DNA from: Lotus japonicus
Lineage: Eukaryota > Streptophyta > Magnoliopsida > Fabales > Fabaceae
Assembly: GCF_012489685.1 (NCBI RefSeq)
Contig: NC_080044.1
Location: 81,640,732-81,704,731, forward strand
Length of the DNA: 64,000 nt
Direction of reading: 5' to 3'
Shown here: positions 24,101 through 34,308 of the stretch, one piece after another
Layout of the letters: every line of letters starts with the position of its first letter
How positions within the stretch are numbered: position 1 is the first letter of the stretch
Translations under genes and position numbers: made by a program
The notes under the pieces: generated by a model
The model's database searches: none
The model's input: the letters and a program-made list of their open reading frames with translations, nothing else
What the model was told of the DNA's origin: nothing

Positions 24101-27100
24101 TGCACCTTTGGGAAAACCCACCAGAATCTGAAAGTTGTTCATGAAGATATCAGGTCGTCCCAGAAAGAGAATGGGAACTTAATTCTTGTGCTGCTATTGA
24201 GAAAACTACTAATCACACTTAGAAGTGTGAAGCTGGGAATTATATTATGGTCTCAACCTGCTGTTCCTAATGCATTTGAGTTAAGAAGGTGGGATTTCAA
24301 TGATACCAAGATCAATTGGCCAAGGTGGCAATATGAACTGAATTGGATGCATTTCCTTGTCATATACACACATCGGAAGTCAAGCTGTAGATTGCAGTTC
24401 TTCCCAATTCCAAGACTTCTAATCTACGGGTCAGCAAGCGTTGCCTCATGTTGGTTCATTGTCTCTGCTGGATTAGAATTTGGATTTCACAACCGGGATT
24501 CACAAGTTACTGACTTCAACAAATTAAGGGGAAGACAAGAACATACTGCGTGGCATCAACCTTCTGGGAGCACTTTGAATTCTTGCCACTTTTGTTCACA
24601 TGGAAGTAGAGGGGTGATTGTTTGTGGTGACTCTACTGCTGGTCGAGTCAAGGACTTGTGGGCTCATTATATGGATAGTCAAAGGGGATACTATTGCATG
24701 CTATTTGCATCATGGTTAGAAGGTGAGAAAGTACCTGAATTGCTGAGTAATTTGTTGAAAGCTCAAGATCTACTCAGTGCTCAAGACAAAAAGCTGCAAA
24801 GACAACTTGACTTGCTGACTAGAAATTGGCTAAATTCTCTGTCACAACTTCATAAATCAAGATTACTAGCTGTGGAACCCTATCAGGGATTCAAGGTTGA
24901 TTCTCATGGAAATCTTAAGGAGATATTGAGCATGGGAGTGGAGGAGTATGAGCTGGAGAAGGTTTTGGAAATTCCACAGCAAAACCAATTCTCTTTCCAA
25001 GTGGGTAGTAGCAACATTCAAGGTTGGCTGCATTATAATGTTAGGAACTACACTGTCCTGCCAGAGGTTGTGGAAACATCTCTTAGCCCACATAGGCAGA
25101 ACATACCTCACCTAAGAGATGCAAATGCTGCTGATCCAAATGAACCTCATGCAACAACTTGGTCCACATCTTTTCAACAATGGGATCCAGGTGGTGGATT
25201 CTTTGGGGGCAGCAACATACATTCAAGGAGGATTCTCTACATCCATCCTTGAGGACAAGGATGTTTTGAGGGGGGGAGTGATGATAGGAACCCAATTATT
25301 AGGAATAGGCCCAATACTACTAGAGTCCATGAAAGTAAGAGGAAGAGGTGCAATGCACCAAATCATTTCCCTTGAGAGGAGTAACCGCCTGCTGAGGTGG
25401 CATGAGCTGTGCAGGAAGAGAGAGAGAGAGATTGGAGATTATATAAGCATGTATTGTGTGAGAGAGAGGTAGGCTTGAATTGGGTTTAGGCTTGGGACTT
25501 GGGAGAGAATAGAGGCACTCTCTAATTTGCCTCTGCTGTCTTTTCATTTATTCTTCTATTTGTAACTGCTACACTGATTCTTGGTGATTTCACCAGAATC
25601 TCAGTAAATAATACCAGTTTATTTCAGTCTATTTCTTCCATTTTTCTGGGCCCTAACAGCTACTCAGGTTAATTTATGAATAAGAACTTATGCCTAACTA
25701 TTAGTAATTGAGTTTATATTAACAAGTTTCTAAAATAAGCTTAAGAACCGATGCTCATGTGACAAGTGCTTGCTGCCATAAGTGCTGAATTAACTTGTTT
25801 ACCCGAATACACCCTATGAGATGAATTGTACAAGTTCTAAACAAAATTCTGTTTGCTGTTGGCCTTTCTCTAGTAGAAAGTTCTGATGATTAGTTGAATT
25901 AAGTCTCATTATTTTTTTAAAACTGAGTCTACATGTGAGTTAGTTTGATTTTCTTGCCCAGAATAGTCAACTTGTAAATACGAGTTAACGCACAAGTTTG
26001 ACTATCATGGATCTAGAGGCATGCTCACAGACAAGAACTGACAAAGATAACATATATATTGTCTTATTGTTCCATCTTCCGTGTTTATTATTTTGAGTTG
26101 GGATTTTGAAATTTTCAAAATGATATTTTGGCATTTAAACTGTCGAAATGTATTATAGTTTCCCTCTAATTAAATATCCTTCATCTTTGGAATGCATAGG
26201 TTGGGTCTGGATCTGTTTTAAGAGGTCCTTTAGCAGCTTCTGGTGAAGATAACGTGTAAGTTTATGCAATGCGTAATAAATAAAAAAGCTTTATCATGCA
26301 ATTCGGTATTTGGTTTAATACCTTGTTTTTCACTTTTTTGTGTGTAAAATGGTAGAACGGCAGCACAACTCTACTGTGAAGTTGAAAATTGCCCTGTGGA
26401 ATTGCTTCATCCTCCTGAAGATTGTAACGTGAATTCTTCATTGGCTTTCACACTTCAGGTTTTTCATTATCCCGAGCAAAATTTAAAGCCTTATACTGGT
26501 CAAATCTCTTGTATCAAGGATAATAGTTGGTCTTGGGTTGCTATTGCAGATATGTCGGGTTGAAATTGTTACAGTAGAAGGCACCATAACTGGGTCTGTT
26601 GTCCACTTTCACTGGATTAGAAGTGTAGATGTCCAAGATTCTGGAGTTATCAGTGTGTCTGGTCTGGGTATTGTCATTGCCTCTAAATACTACGCCCCCT
26701 ACAAAATTCCATGCATCACTTGGTGGTTGAAGCTTTAGTAATATTCTATTAAATTGTTATTTGGATCATTTGCAGGTTGTACTGGTGGGTTGGGTCGGGG
26801 AAGGTATTTTGAAAATGGTATTGGTGGTGGAGGTGGGCATGGAGGATATGGTGGGGATGGATATTACAACGGCAATTTTATTGAGGGTGGTACCGCATAT
26901 GGGGATACTGATTTACCCTGTGAACTTGGTAGTGGCAGTGGAAATCGTAGCCTGGCTGGTGCAACTGCAGGTGGTGGCATTATTGGTAAGATGAGTTAAA
27001 ATTTAGTTATGTCAGAACAAAATATTGTTATCATTCTTTGGTGAAAAAAGTGATTTAATATCATCATTATCTTGACTTTTACAGTGATGGGTTCATTGGA

Positions 27101-30100
27101 GCACTCATTGTCAAGTTTGACTTTGAATGGATCACTAAGAGCCGATGGAGAATCCTTTGGAGAAGACGTGAGAGGGCAGGGTGATAGGATTACTTCAACC
27201 ATTGGTCCTGGCGGTGGCTCTGGTGGAACTGTTCTTTTGTTTGTTCAGACATTGATTCTCGGTGGCTCTTCTGTAATCTCAACTGCTGGAGGACAAGGGA
27301 GTCCTAGTGGTGGTGGGGGTGGAGGTGGAGGAAGGGTTCACTTTCATTGGTCTAATATTCTAGTTGGAGATGAATATGTCCCTTTAGCGAGTGTTCAGGG
27401 GAGCATTATTACCGGGTTGGTATATAGCATAGTATACTTACTGTAATATAGTACTCTTGCACTTGTTTTAAGCATCCATTAGTGAAGAATTGTTTGATTG
27501 TCCCAGTTCATGAATAATTTGATTCTGAGTTAAAAGCCAATTCATGGAAATTAAATTAAGATTGGGAATGACTTTACTGGTTATTGGATATGATTTGGCT
27601 TGGCTTTATGCCTTATGGCTTTTTGGTAAGCTAACAGATCTCTACGACTGGAATCAACTAAAGCTACACTTTGTGGATAAATTGATGTGTACTCTTGAAT
27701 ATGTTACTCAGTAAGAGAATAGAGCCCTTAATGTATTTGTTTCCAAGTACTTGAGTCTTGAATATGTAGCAGATTATTTCCAAGCCCTTTATGCATTGGG
27801 TCAGTAATCGTATAATTATGCTGTTATCTGCTGATCTACATTTTCTTCTTAAATTGACTGTAGAGTATATGATTGTGTTCTCATTAACTACAAGCTAGGC
27901 TTTGGTGTTTGTCTGCGTCGTCTAGAAGATCAATGTATTTTCAAAAATAAAAGGCCAACTCGAGTTATTTTCTATAAGGAACCTTGACGGTTCGTAACTG
28001 ACATATATCATTCAGCAGACTCTGAACGTACCTTTCAACTCTTTGTTCTTGGATTGCTTTTTAGATACTGTAAGATGTGTGTGTGATTTTGTGCCTTCAT
28101 GTATGCATAGCTTACCTCTACCTAGACCATCTTGGTTGATTTTTTGTTTCTGATTTCAGAGGTGGATTTGGTGGAGGTCAGGGTCTTCCTGGAAAAAATG
28201 GATCTATCAGTGGAACTGCTTGTCCCAGAGGGCTTTATGGTATCTTTTGTGAGGTAAATGAACAATGGTCCTTCACAATTTTCTGTAACTATTTGTGTAG
28301 TTGGAACGGGAGTTAGAAGTTTAGGTGGCTTAACATCATGAACTTCTCTTCTGTGTTCTTTTTCTGTTTCTTGCATTTTTTAGCAATATTATCTGTCAAT
28401 TCCTGTATTTATAGTTGAGATGAACTTCAGTTTTTTTCTGTATTTGGCTTGATTGCATTTAACTGCCCATTACAGGAATGCCCTGTTGGCACTTATAAAA
28501 ATGTCAGTGGGTCTGATAGAGCACTTTGTCATGGTTGCCCGCCTCATGAGCTTCCACATCGTGCTGCGTATATTTCTGTTCGAGGTATTTTTAATAACTA
28601 AATTTGCTTTCATCTCACCCGAAAGAGTAAATGTAAGTTAACCGTGTATTTGTACACTTAGAAGGTTTCTTCATTGTCTCTCAGCCTTTCAAACCATGGG
28701 CTGGTGCAGGTGTAATCTTATTTTAGTATGATAGAATTTATTGCACAATTTTTGTTTGATTAGATTTCACATTTCCTTTGCATAAGGTGGTGTGGCAGAG
28801 ACTCCTTGTCCATACAAGTGCATATCTGAGAGATATCACATGCCAAACTGTTATACAGCTTTTGAAGAGTTGGTATACACTTTTGGCGGGCCATGGCTTT
28901 TTGGTCTTCTTCTCTTAGGTCTCCTTGTCCTGTTTGCTCTAGTTCTCAGCGTTGCACGAATGAAATATGTAGCTGGAGAAGATTCACCAGCTATAGCGCC
29001 TGCTCGAAATGACACTCGATTGAACCACTCTTTCCCTTTTCTGGAATCACTGAATGAGGTCCTAACCAACTTACTCCGTGTGAATTTCATGGATACTCAC
29101 CCCTTTGAAACTTGGTTCAACATTACAGTCAGTTTTAACTTCGTATTCCTGTTATCTTTCAGATTATTGAAACAAATAGAAGTGAGGAATCTCAAAGTCA
29201 TGTGCATAGGTTGTATTTCCAGGGCCCAAATACATTCAGTGAACCTTGGCATCTACCTCATTATCCCCCAGAGCAAGTGAAAGATATCGTGTATGCCTCT
29301 AAAATATAGCAGATCCTCATTTAGTGTCAACATAATTTAGTTATGCACTCTGTTCAAGGTGCTTTTAGTTCATGTTATGCATGAGGTTGATCTTTAAAAA
29401 TAATATATCACTTTTTATTGCAGATATGAAGATGCCTTCAATAGATTTGTGGATGAGTTTAATAGTTTGGCTACTTATAACTGGTGGGAAGGGTCTATAT
29501 ATAGCATCCTTTGCATCATTGCATATCCCCTTGCTTGGTCATGGCTGCAGAGGTGTCGGAGAATGAAATTGCAGAAACTTCGTGAATTTGTTCGGTCAGA
29601 GTATGACCATGCTTGCTTGCGTTCTTGTCGCTCACGAGCCCTTTATGAAGGGATGAAGGTACTTCAGATTCAAGTTTATGAATTTGTTCTCTTACCCTAA
29701 GCGTAGCTCACGGCTTAGTGATTTTATTCACCCGTGTAGTGACTTTGTCTGTCACATTACAGGTAGCTGCAACGACTGATCTGATGCTGGGATATCTAGA
29801 CTTCTTTCTTGGCGGGGATGAGAAAAGACCTGATCTGCCTCCTCGTCTTCACCAAAGATTCCCCATGGCTGTAATTTTTGGAGGAGATGGAAGTTATATG
29901 AGTCCTTTCTCTCTTCAAAGTGATAATATTCTTACTAGCATCATGAGTCAGGTTTGCGCATCTGAAAATTTAGCTTTTATGTGAAATGTTAACAAAAACT
30001 CCCCTATGTTTATTTTGCTGGCTGATTGTTATTTTTGTTTGCTCTCCAGTCTATTCCACCAACTATATGGTATCGATTAGTGGCTGGTCTTAATGCTCAA

Positions 30101-31624
30101 GTGCGCGTAGTTCGCCGTGGACATCTAAAAATAACTTTCGGCTCTGTTATCAGCTGGCTCGATATATATGCAAACCCTACGTTGGCTAGATATGGCGTAC
30201 GTGTTGATCTTGCTTGGTTTCAGCCGACAGCTTCTGGATATTGCCAATTTGGACTGGTAGTACATGCTACTGAGAATGAAAGCAGGTCATCATCATGGGA
30301 AGGTTATGATGATCCTAGAATAGCTGGAAAGCAGCCATGGTAATACTAACTATTGTTTTTTTCTTTTAAATTTTATGAATTTAATCTTAACATCCTATGG
30401 TTTATTATGTGCAGTCTTCTTAGGAGTCCCGGAAATCCAGCGTGTCACATGACAGGCAATGAACAACTGTTGCTGCCTAGAAGGATACCTGGTGGGATAT
30501 TGCATCCCAAGAGCCTAAGAACCCTTAAAGAGAAGAAAACTATATTCTATCCCTTTGCTTTTATTATTTATAATACAAAACCTATTGGCCATCAGGTATT
30601 AAATCCTTTTCCTTATCAACTTTACTAGATCTAAATTTTAGAAAATCTGGTTTGTCTCCTTGAACCTTTTTTGACTCTTGCATCATTGCAGGATCTAGTT
30701 GGGCTGGTTATCTCTATACTACTACTTGGAGATTTTATCTTAGTGTTGCTCACCTTACTTCAGATGTACTCGCTGTCGCTGGTGTACTTCTTCTTAGTTT
30801 TATTTATCCTCCCCCTTGGTGTTTTATTTCCATTTCCATCTGGAATCAGTGCTTTGTTTAGTCAAGGACCCCGGAGATCAGCCGGGCTTGCTCGTCTATA
30901 TGCCTTGTGGAATCTGACATCCCTAGTCAATGTTGTAAGTTGTTCTACAGCTGTGTTTGTTTGGAAATTGATTATAAGCAGTCATTTTTTTGTGCAGTCA
31001 CTGAATTCAAGGAATCTCGGCCAATAATGAAAATCGGACGGTTTAGATTCTGGGAACATGTTACATGTTTTACATACATTTTATCTCGCTGAAATCGGAC
31101 CTGTCTGGTCTTCTTGCTACTGCCGAGGTCCCTTAACAGCAGTGACTGCACCAAAAATTGAGTACAGCCAAGCCAAAAAAATTTCTTTTTATTATCTCAA
31201 AGCTGTGTCATATAAGCTCCAGCCTCCAATTATATTCCCTTTAACCTTAACAGTGGAATTTGTCTCTTGAAACAGGTAGTTGCCTTATTATGTGGATTTA
31301 TTCATTATACAGCTCATTCAAATAACAAGCATTCCAACTTTCAACCCTGGAATTTTAGTATGTAAGTAGCTTTTACCATCTACCACAGCAATCATTGTAG
31401 AAGATAGTGAAAATTGATACCACATTTATTTGGTGTCATTATTTGACAACTTTAATCATGTCTTTGTGCTATGCAGGGATGAAAGTGAATGGTGGATGCT
31501 TCCTTCTGGTTTGGTCCTCTGCAAAATCATTCAAGCACGTCTTGTTGATATTCATGTGGCTAACCAGGAAATACAGGATCCCTCATTGTATAGCAGTGAC
31601 GCTAACGTCTTCTGGAATTCTTAA
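18101..31624 (+). CDS. Large glycine-rich secreted/membrane protein, ephrin-receptor-like
   Basis: I assemble 22 exons: 18101-18936, 19543-19658, 19821-20029, 20485-20604, 21050-21181, 21269-21394, 26200-26255, 26356-26458, 26550-26667, 26776-26985, 27085-27415, 28160-28253, 28476-28584, 28787-29058, 29163-29290, 29424-29658, 29763-29951, 30050-30339, 30415-30595, 30692-30934, 31276-31361 and 31477-31624. All junctions keep phase, giving 1443 residues. The first ATG is at 18101; an upstream in-frame TTG is not used. A signal peptide spans residues 1-27, then a proline-rich patch near 45-58 and long glycine-rich repeats to about 785. A cysteine-rich segment (CPRGLYG, CEECPVGTYKNVSGSD) around 805-830 resembles ephrin-receptor-type modules, followed by a membrane span near 890-910 and several more toward the C-terminus. 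It belongs to a plant family of 1.4-kDa-residue-scale proteins (about 1400-1480 residues) of unknown function. Intron 6 carries an LTR retrotransposon and intron 1 a SINE. Confidence 0.93.
19149..19301 (+). mobile_element. SINE in intron 1, with target duplication and poly-A
   Basis: The insert starts with a tRNA-like region having an A-box-like TGGTCTAGTCGTAGG and a B-box-like GAGTTTGAACCCC, and it ends in a run of ten A. Flanks TGTATGTTTGCTGACCAA (19131-19148) and TGTATGTTCGCTGAGCAA (19302-19319) are an 18-bp target duplication with two mismatches. The insert is in the sense orientation within intron 1 of the glycine-rich gene. Confidence 0.85.
19419..19530. repeat. Perfect 56-bp tandem duplication next to an acceptor
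   Basis: The unit beginning TGTGCAATTTCTGATTGATT is present at 19419-19474 and again at 19475-19530 without a difference I can see. It ends 12 bp before exon 2 (19543) of the glycine-rich gene, so the branch-point region is likely duplicated. Confidence 0.9.
21987..22363 (+). repeat. 5' LTR
   Basis: The LTR is 377 bp, starts TGATAGGAACCC and ends GGGCCCTAACA. A GA-rich tract (AGAGAGAGAGAGATTGG) is followed by a TATATAAG word near 22145, a plausible TATA box for the promoter. The 75-residue minus-strand frame inside it is a shadow present in both LTRs. Confidence 0.95.
22365..22382 (+). other. Primer-binding site for initiator tRNA-Met
   Basis: TGGTATCAGAGC, one base after the 5' LTR, is the standard plant primer-binding site for initiator methionine tRNA used by many Ty1 and Ty3-type elements. 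Confidence 0.9.
22412..25252 (+). CDS. 946-residue protein of the LTR element: gag-like start, unknown remainder
   Basis: The ATG lies 49 bp after the 5' LTR and the frame closes 29 bp before the 3' LTR. Residues 2-75 resemble the N-terminus of Ty3-type Gag (retrotrans_gag), with FPEFDGRWAYGWI, VEQHCELKGVSEEKK and WWDFVIALLREFEP. A region with two PPPKPP segments around residues 205-285 follows, then long stretches without any family I recognise. No CCHC knuckle, protease DTG/DSG, YxDD reverse-transcriptase motif or integrase zinc/DDE pattern is visible. The many shorter frames inside it are shadows. Staying open for 2.8 kb suggests selection or very recent origin. It could be a structural Gag-type protein packaged by a related autonomous element; this is inference. 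Confidence 0.8.
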   Translation: MMFPEFDGRWAYGWIITVEQHCELKGVSEEKKFSEAEKALTRDAFFWWYLWKKRNPRATWWDFVIALLREFEPNSETYLPEPIQEATEQKDEARNAKEANLEIRRNWCAEWIHSNGYGGDQCEVVPTENGETAAEEKPMDAQLQIGDAPEESRRAAAVLTKQVTLGKTNPEGKIELMLPAQTDCGAATATQTLPTAAEKTVDQAPNVQTRALVIERPPPKPPYYGSHCYIRDGAGGKFGATTALVKNEMVKRRPPPKPPESMDSGVCPAALTPPTAALGSENQATPATRMREEVAEVSRRLKASVWAKWRPNELGPSLSLMGQAQEVSGWLKTQKLFTQFLPAVGSKGRNVLVFGNNTSFKALFSEVGHVKKANKPRVELQETHQYFLLTGLTKNFMGPIVQNLDMGRVFSQEPKVFNQPSWTHVTGGVNAGFAQGETQVQRHPDLGAGSARGSSKMFSAVFKRRQSSNILSSEIMGTLSSKRWDPSRSLKLYQVLEHLAQEQTGSISNWLSSSNELDAQFHNLRHQKLEFYTLKWRHAQLNSSVREIEFVDKCMWVIHKNFSCTFGKTHQNLKVVHEDIRSSQKENGNLILVLLLRKLLITLRSVKLGIILWSQPAVPNAFELRRWDFNDTKINWPRWQYELNWMHFLVIYTHRKSSCRLQFFPIPRLLIYGSASVASCWFIVSAGLEFGFHNRDSQVTDFNKLRGRQEHTAWHQPSGSTLNSCHFCSHGSRGVIVCGDSTAGRVKDLWAHYMDSQRGYYCMLFASWLEGEKVPELLSNLLKAQDLLSAQDKKLQRQLDLLTRNWLNSLSQLHKSRLLAVEPYQGFKVDSHGNLKEILSMGVEEYELEKVLEIPQQNQFSFQVGSSNIQGWLHYNVRNYTVLPEVVETSLSPHRQNIPHLRDANAADPNEPHATTWSTSFQQWDPGGGFFGGSNIHSRRILYIHP
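25268..25281 (+). other. Polypurine tract
   Basis: GAGGGGGGGAGTGA directly precedes the 3' LTR and fits the priming site for plus-strand DNA synthesis. Confidence 0.85.
25282..25658 (+). repeat. 3' LTR
   Basis: The LTR is 377 bp, and I see no difference from the 5' LTR on direct reading. It is followed by the GCTAC target duplication at 25659-25663. Confidence 0.95.
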
Positions 31625-32411
31625 CTTGTCTTCCCCTTTTGTATATTTATTAAAGTGTAGAGCTTAATTAGGTGGGAGCAGCAGGAGTGATGGTGTAAAT
31701 TGTATAATGTTAGGGAAAGTTCATTACATGAGGATGTTTGGTGTGAAGTGCGCTGATTACATAATTTGTTTGATGATCATAGGGTACAGGTAATAATGTA
31801 AGGGACTTGGCCCTTTTGTAAATGTTGATGGTTCTGTTTGTGCATTGTCTTGCCGCAAGACAAGAGCATATAATGTTAAAAGTTTACATGATTACAAATT
31901 GGGAGTAACACTAATGATCATGGATGGATGGTTTCTTAGTTGGAAATTATCAATACTTCTAAATGAAGTCAATTACTCCCCTATTACTATTTATAATTCA
32001 CTTTTAACTTATCTAAGTCATTTCGTTAACGGATTGGACTTTTTTCATCAAATTTCATTTTCAATTGTTCTTTAAAATGTTGAAATATAAACAAGTAGAA
32101 ACAAAATGTAATTTTCTATTCATAAAGATTAAGATTAAGATAAGACCAGGATATCTTTGAAGACCATTCAATAAAACTTTCTGAAAAATCAAAGTTAGGT
32201 AAGTCAGATATAAGATGATAATAAATAAAATTACAATTACCGATAGAAATTTAATAAATAAAATTGTTTTGTTTTCTAGGTGATACAGACATGAACCAGC
32301 TCCAGCTATTTGCGAGCTATCAGGACTCACTTAATCATGCCCAATTTCAAATGAGCAAACAAATTAAATCAAGAACCTATCAAGCCAGACAAGAATACTT
32401 CAAATGAGCTT
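31625..32411. other. 3' UTR and intergenic DNA of the glycine-rich gene
   Basis: The first 250 bp are likely 3' UTR. I see no further gene. The overlapping short frames here have no family resemblance. Confidence 0.5.
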
Positions 32412-32548
32412 AAGAAGTTGCTGTTGTGTGACTGAGGTCACGGGTTCAAGTCCTAAAACAACAGCTTGTGTAAAACACTTGTGGTCAGACACTTCCCCAT
32501 AAACCACGCATAGCGAGAGCTTTAATGTCTGGGCTGCCCTTTATTAAC
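32412..32548 (+). mobile_element. Au-type SINE, 3' part
   Basis: The stretch contains the diagnostic Au SINE words in order: GAGGTCACGGGTTCAAGTCC (with the polymerase III B-box), then ACAGCTTGTGTAAAA, CTTCCCCATAAACC, CGCATAGCGAGAGCTTTAAT and CTGGGCTGCCCTTTATT. The A-box end is degraded. Au SINEs are widespread in flowering plants. Confidence 0.85.
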
Positions 32549-32863
32549 ATAACCACATGTTACAGCACAACTGATCGAGTAAGTCCCCAATGGCATGAAG
32601 ATGAGATTTATTGATTATGATGTCAGGAGTATAATTCTCAGATCATGCACCATGAATCTTACCCCCTGCTCTTTTAAAGCACAAGATCAATAAGCAATGC
32701 AATTCAATCAGGGAGGAAGGAAAAAATGAAATAAAGTAAGAATTTATATTTTGTTCATAAAGAAAATTGGAGATTAACTGCTGTAGTTATATTCACTTTA
32801 TTGTACAAAACATGACAGCCAATGATAATATAGAAATTACAGGGAATGCTTCTTTTGTTTCTC

Positions 32864-34308
32864 CTAAGATGCTTTATCCATCAGCTGAATAGGAGCCAGA
32901 ATATTTGCTTTGCTTGTCTCCACAATACAACCATTCATGACCATTTCCTCCAACATAAAATGTACCTTTTCTAAATGAAACATGATATCTAGCTCACACT
33001 GCAAATTTAAGCACACAATAAATGAAAAATCAATGTTTTGAGGAAGCTAAGTTCAGGGGATGGAAGTAAGAAATGAATAGACATTAGTACAGTAAGGTGG
33101 GGTGGCAAATCACTTTTAACAAACATAAAAACTCTACAGACTAAATCATAAAGGCCTTACCACATTGCCAAAGTGTCTATCCATGGTTTCAACCAGGAGA
33201 TGGATAAATTCCAAAATAGCAAGTTCATTCTGCAAAATTATCCAAAGAAGGTAGAATGAACAACCAAGTAAAAGCAGGTTTTCAGATGATATCATATTTA
33301 TTTATGAAAAGAGGTACACATGGAAAATTTCATTGAAGCTGCATGTGTGATTAGACTAATAACTTCAAGGTCTATGTTTATAATAGAAAACATCCTCTCT
33401 GTTTCACTAGACAAGTAAAGTAATAGTAATTTCTAACTAAGAGGCAGATCACCAAAGCTAGACCATTCCACACATTTATCCAGTATCTAAAATTCACATT
33501 ATCTGAAGCAACTCAGGATAAGAAATATAGGGGAAATTTTTTACCTCATCCGCATCAACTCCAACCAGGAAAAACAAAGATGCATAGCGCCTATATACAA
33601 TTTTGTAGTTGCGATGCTCAACAAATGAACACTGCCCATAATAAAAATGCATCAGCTAAGTCCATATACAATCCTTAATCCATATGTTCAGGGATTAATT
33701 AGCATATGTTAATATAGGTGAAACAAAGTGAATGAGTCAAATATATCACCCATTGACCTAATATCGTGGGCTACATTAGTTCAATGTTGTTAACGGCGGA
33801 CTATGAGGGAGAGCCAAAAACCCGCCATATTTGACAAATAATATCCAAACAAAGTTTCCCATTCCATTTAACTCTTCATTAAGCATCTAAATTTTGAGTT
33901 GAACAGTGATGATGTTAGAATCAGATAGGTATTGATAGGATCAAATTCAACTAGATCCCTTTCCATTTCATTCAACACTCACAGATATTCAAATTAAAGT
34001 TCAGGATTGAAATGTGATGTTAGACCCAAACCCACTAAAAGATTAAGATTTCAAGCTGATACTTGATCTGAAATTAGAATTACCTTCAATAAATTCAATC
34101 AAAATTGAAATAAATAAGTAGAAAAGAATGAAACTTGGTTGAGATGGGTAATGAATGAGGGAGTAACCTGGTGCTCATTGCGGGCGAGGCATTTGCGAAC
34201 GATTTCGCCTTCAAGAGCTCGCCTTTCTTCAATAGTGAGGTATTCGTAGTACTGGGCAAGACGGGTTTGACCTTGCTTGTTCACCATTAATACGAATCGG
34301 ATCCCCAT
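32864..34308 (-). CDS. AP4S: AP-4 adaptor complex subunit sigma
   Basis: Four exons on the minus strand, 34308-34168, 33631-33545, 33229-33161 and 32998-32864, join in frame to a 143-residue protein, the usual size of AP-4 sigma. The start [20 protein letters not shown] is characteristic of the sigma4 chain, and the core contains the clathrin-adaptor small-chain region ([19 protein letters not shown], then [29 protein letters not shown]). The protein is the small subunit of the AP-4 coat that sorts cargo at the trans-Golgi network, in plants notably vacuolar sorting. All introns have GT-AG borders. A plus-strand gene is not present here. The start ATG is unambiguous. Confidence 0.95.
33780..33852. 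repeat. MITE-like GCGG repeat fragment
   Basis: TTGTTAACGGCGGACTATGA together with CCGCCATATTTGAC resembles a MITE family with 'ttgtcaaatagcgg' ends that also occurs at about 59683-59760. It lies in intron 1 of the AP-4 sigma gene. Confidence 0.35.

Larger units (their letters stand above)
21987..25658 (+). mobile_element. Complete non-autonomous LTR retrotransposon
   Basis: The element is 3672 bp, with TG...CA ends, 377-bp LTRs that read identically, and a 5-bp target duplication GCTAC at 21982-21986 and 25659-25663. A primer-binding site complementary to initiator tRNA-Met follows the 5' LTR, and a G-rich polypurine tract precedes the 3' LTR. The interior (22364-25281) has one long open frame with a gag-like N-terminus but no protease, reverse transcriptase, RNase H or integrase motifs. 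It must therefore be mobilised in trans. The identical LTRs imply a very recent insertion. It lies in sense orientation in intron 6 of the glycine-rich gene. Confidence 0.95.
21857..25814. mobile_element. Harbinger-like MITE split by the LTR element
   Basis: The left end GGTAGTGTTTGATAGAGC (from 21857) and the inverse of the right end (GGGTGTATTCGGGTAAAC, ending 25814) are similar, with internal 'cttatcttatagcat' and 'ataagtgct' words common to a MITE family also seen at 35960-36114. The flanks are TAA and TAT. The LTR retrotransposon at 21987-25658 interrupts it; without it the MITE would be about 280 bp. Confidence 0.55.
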
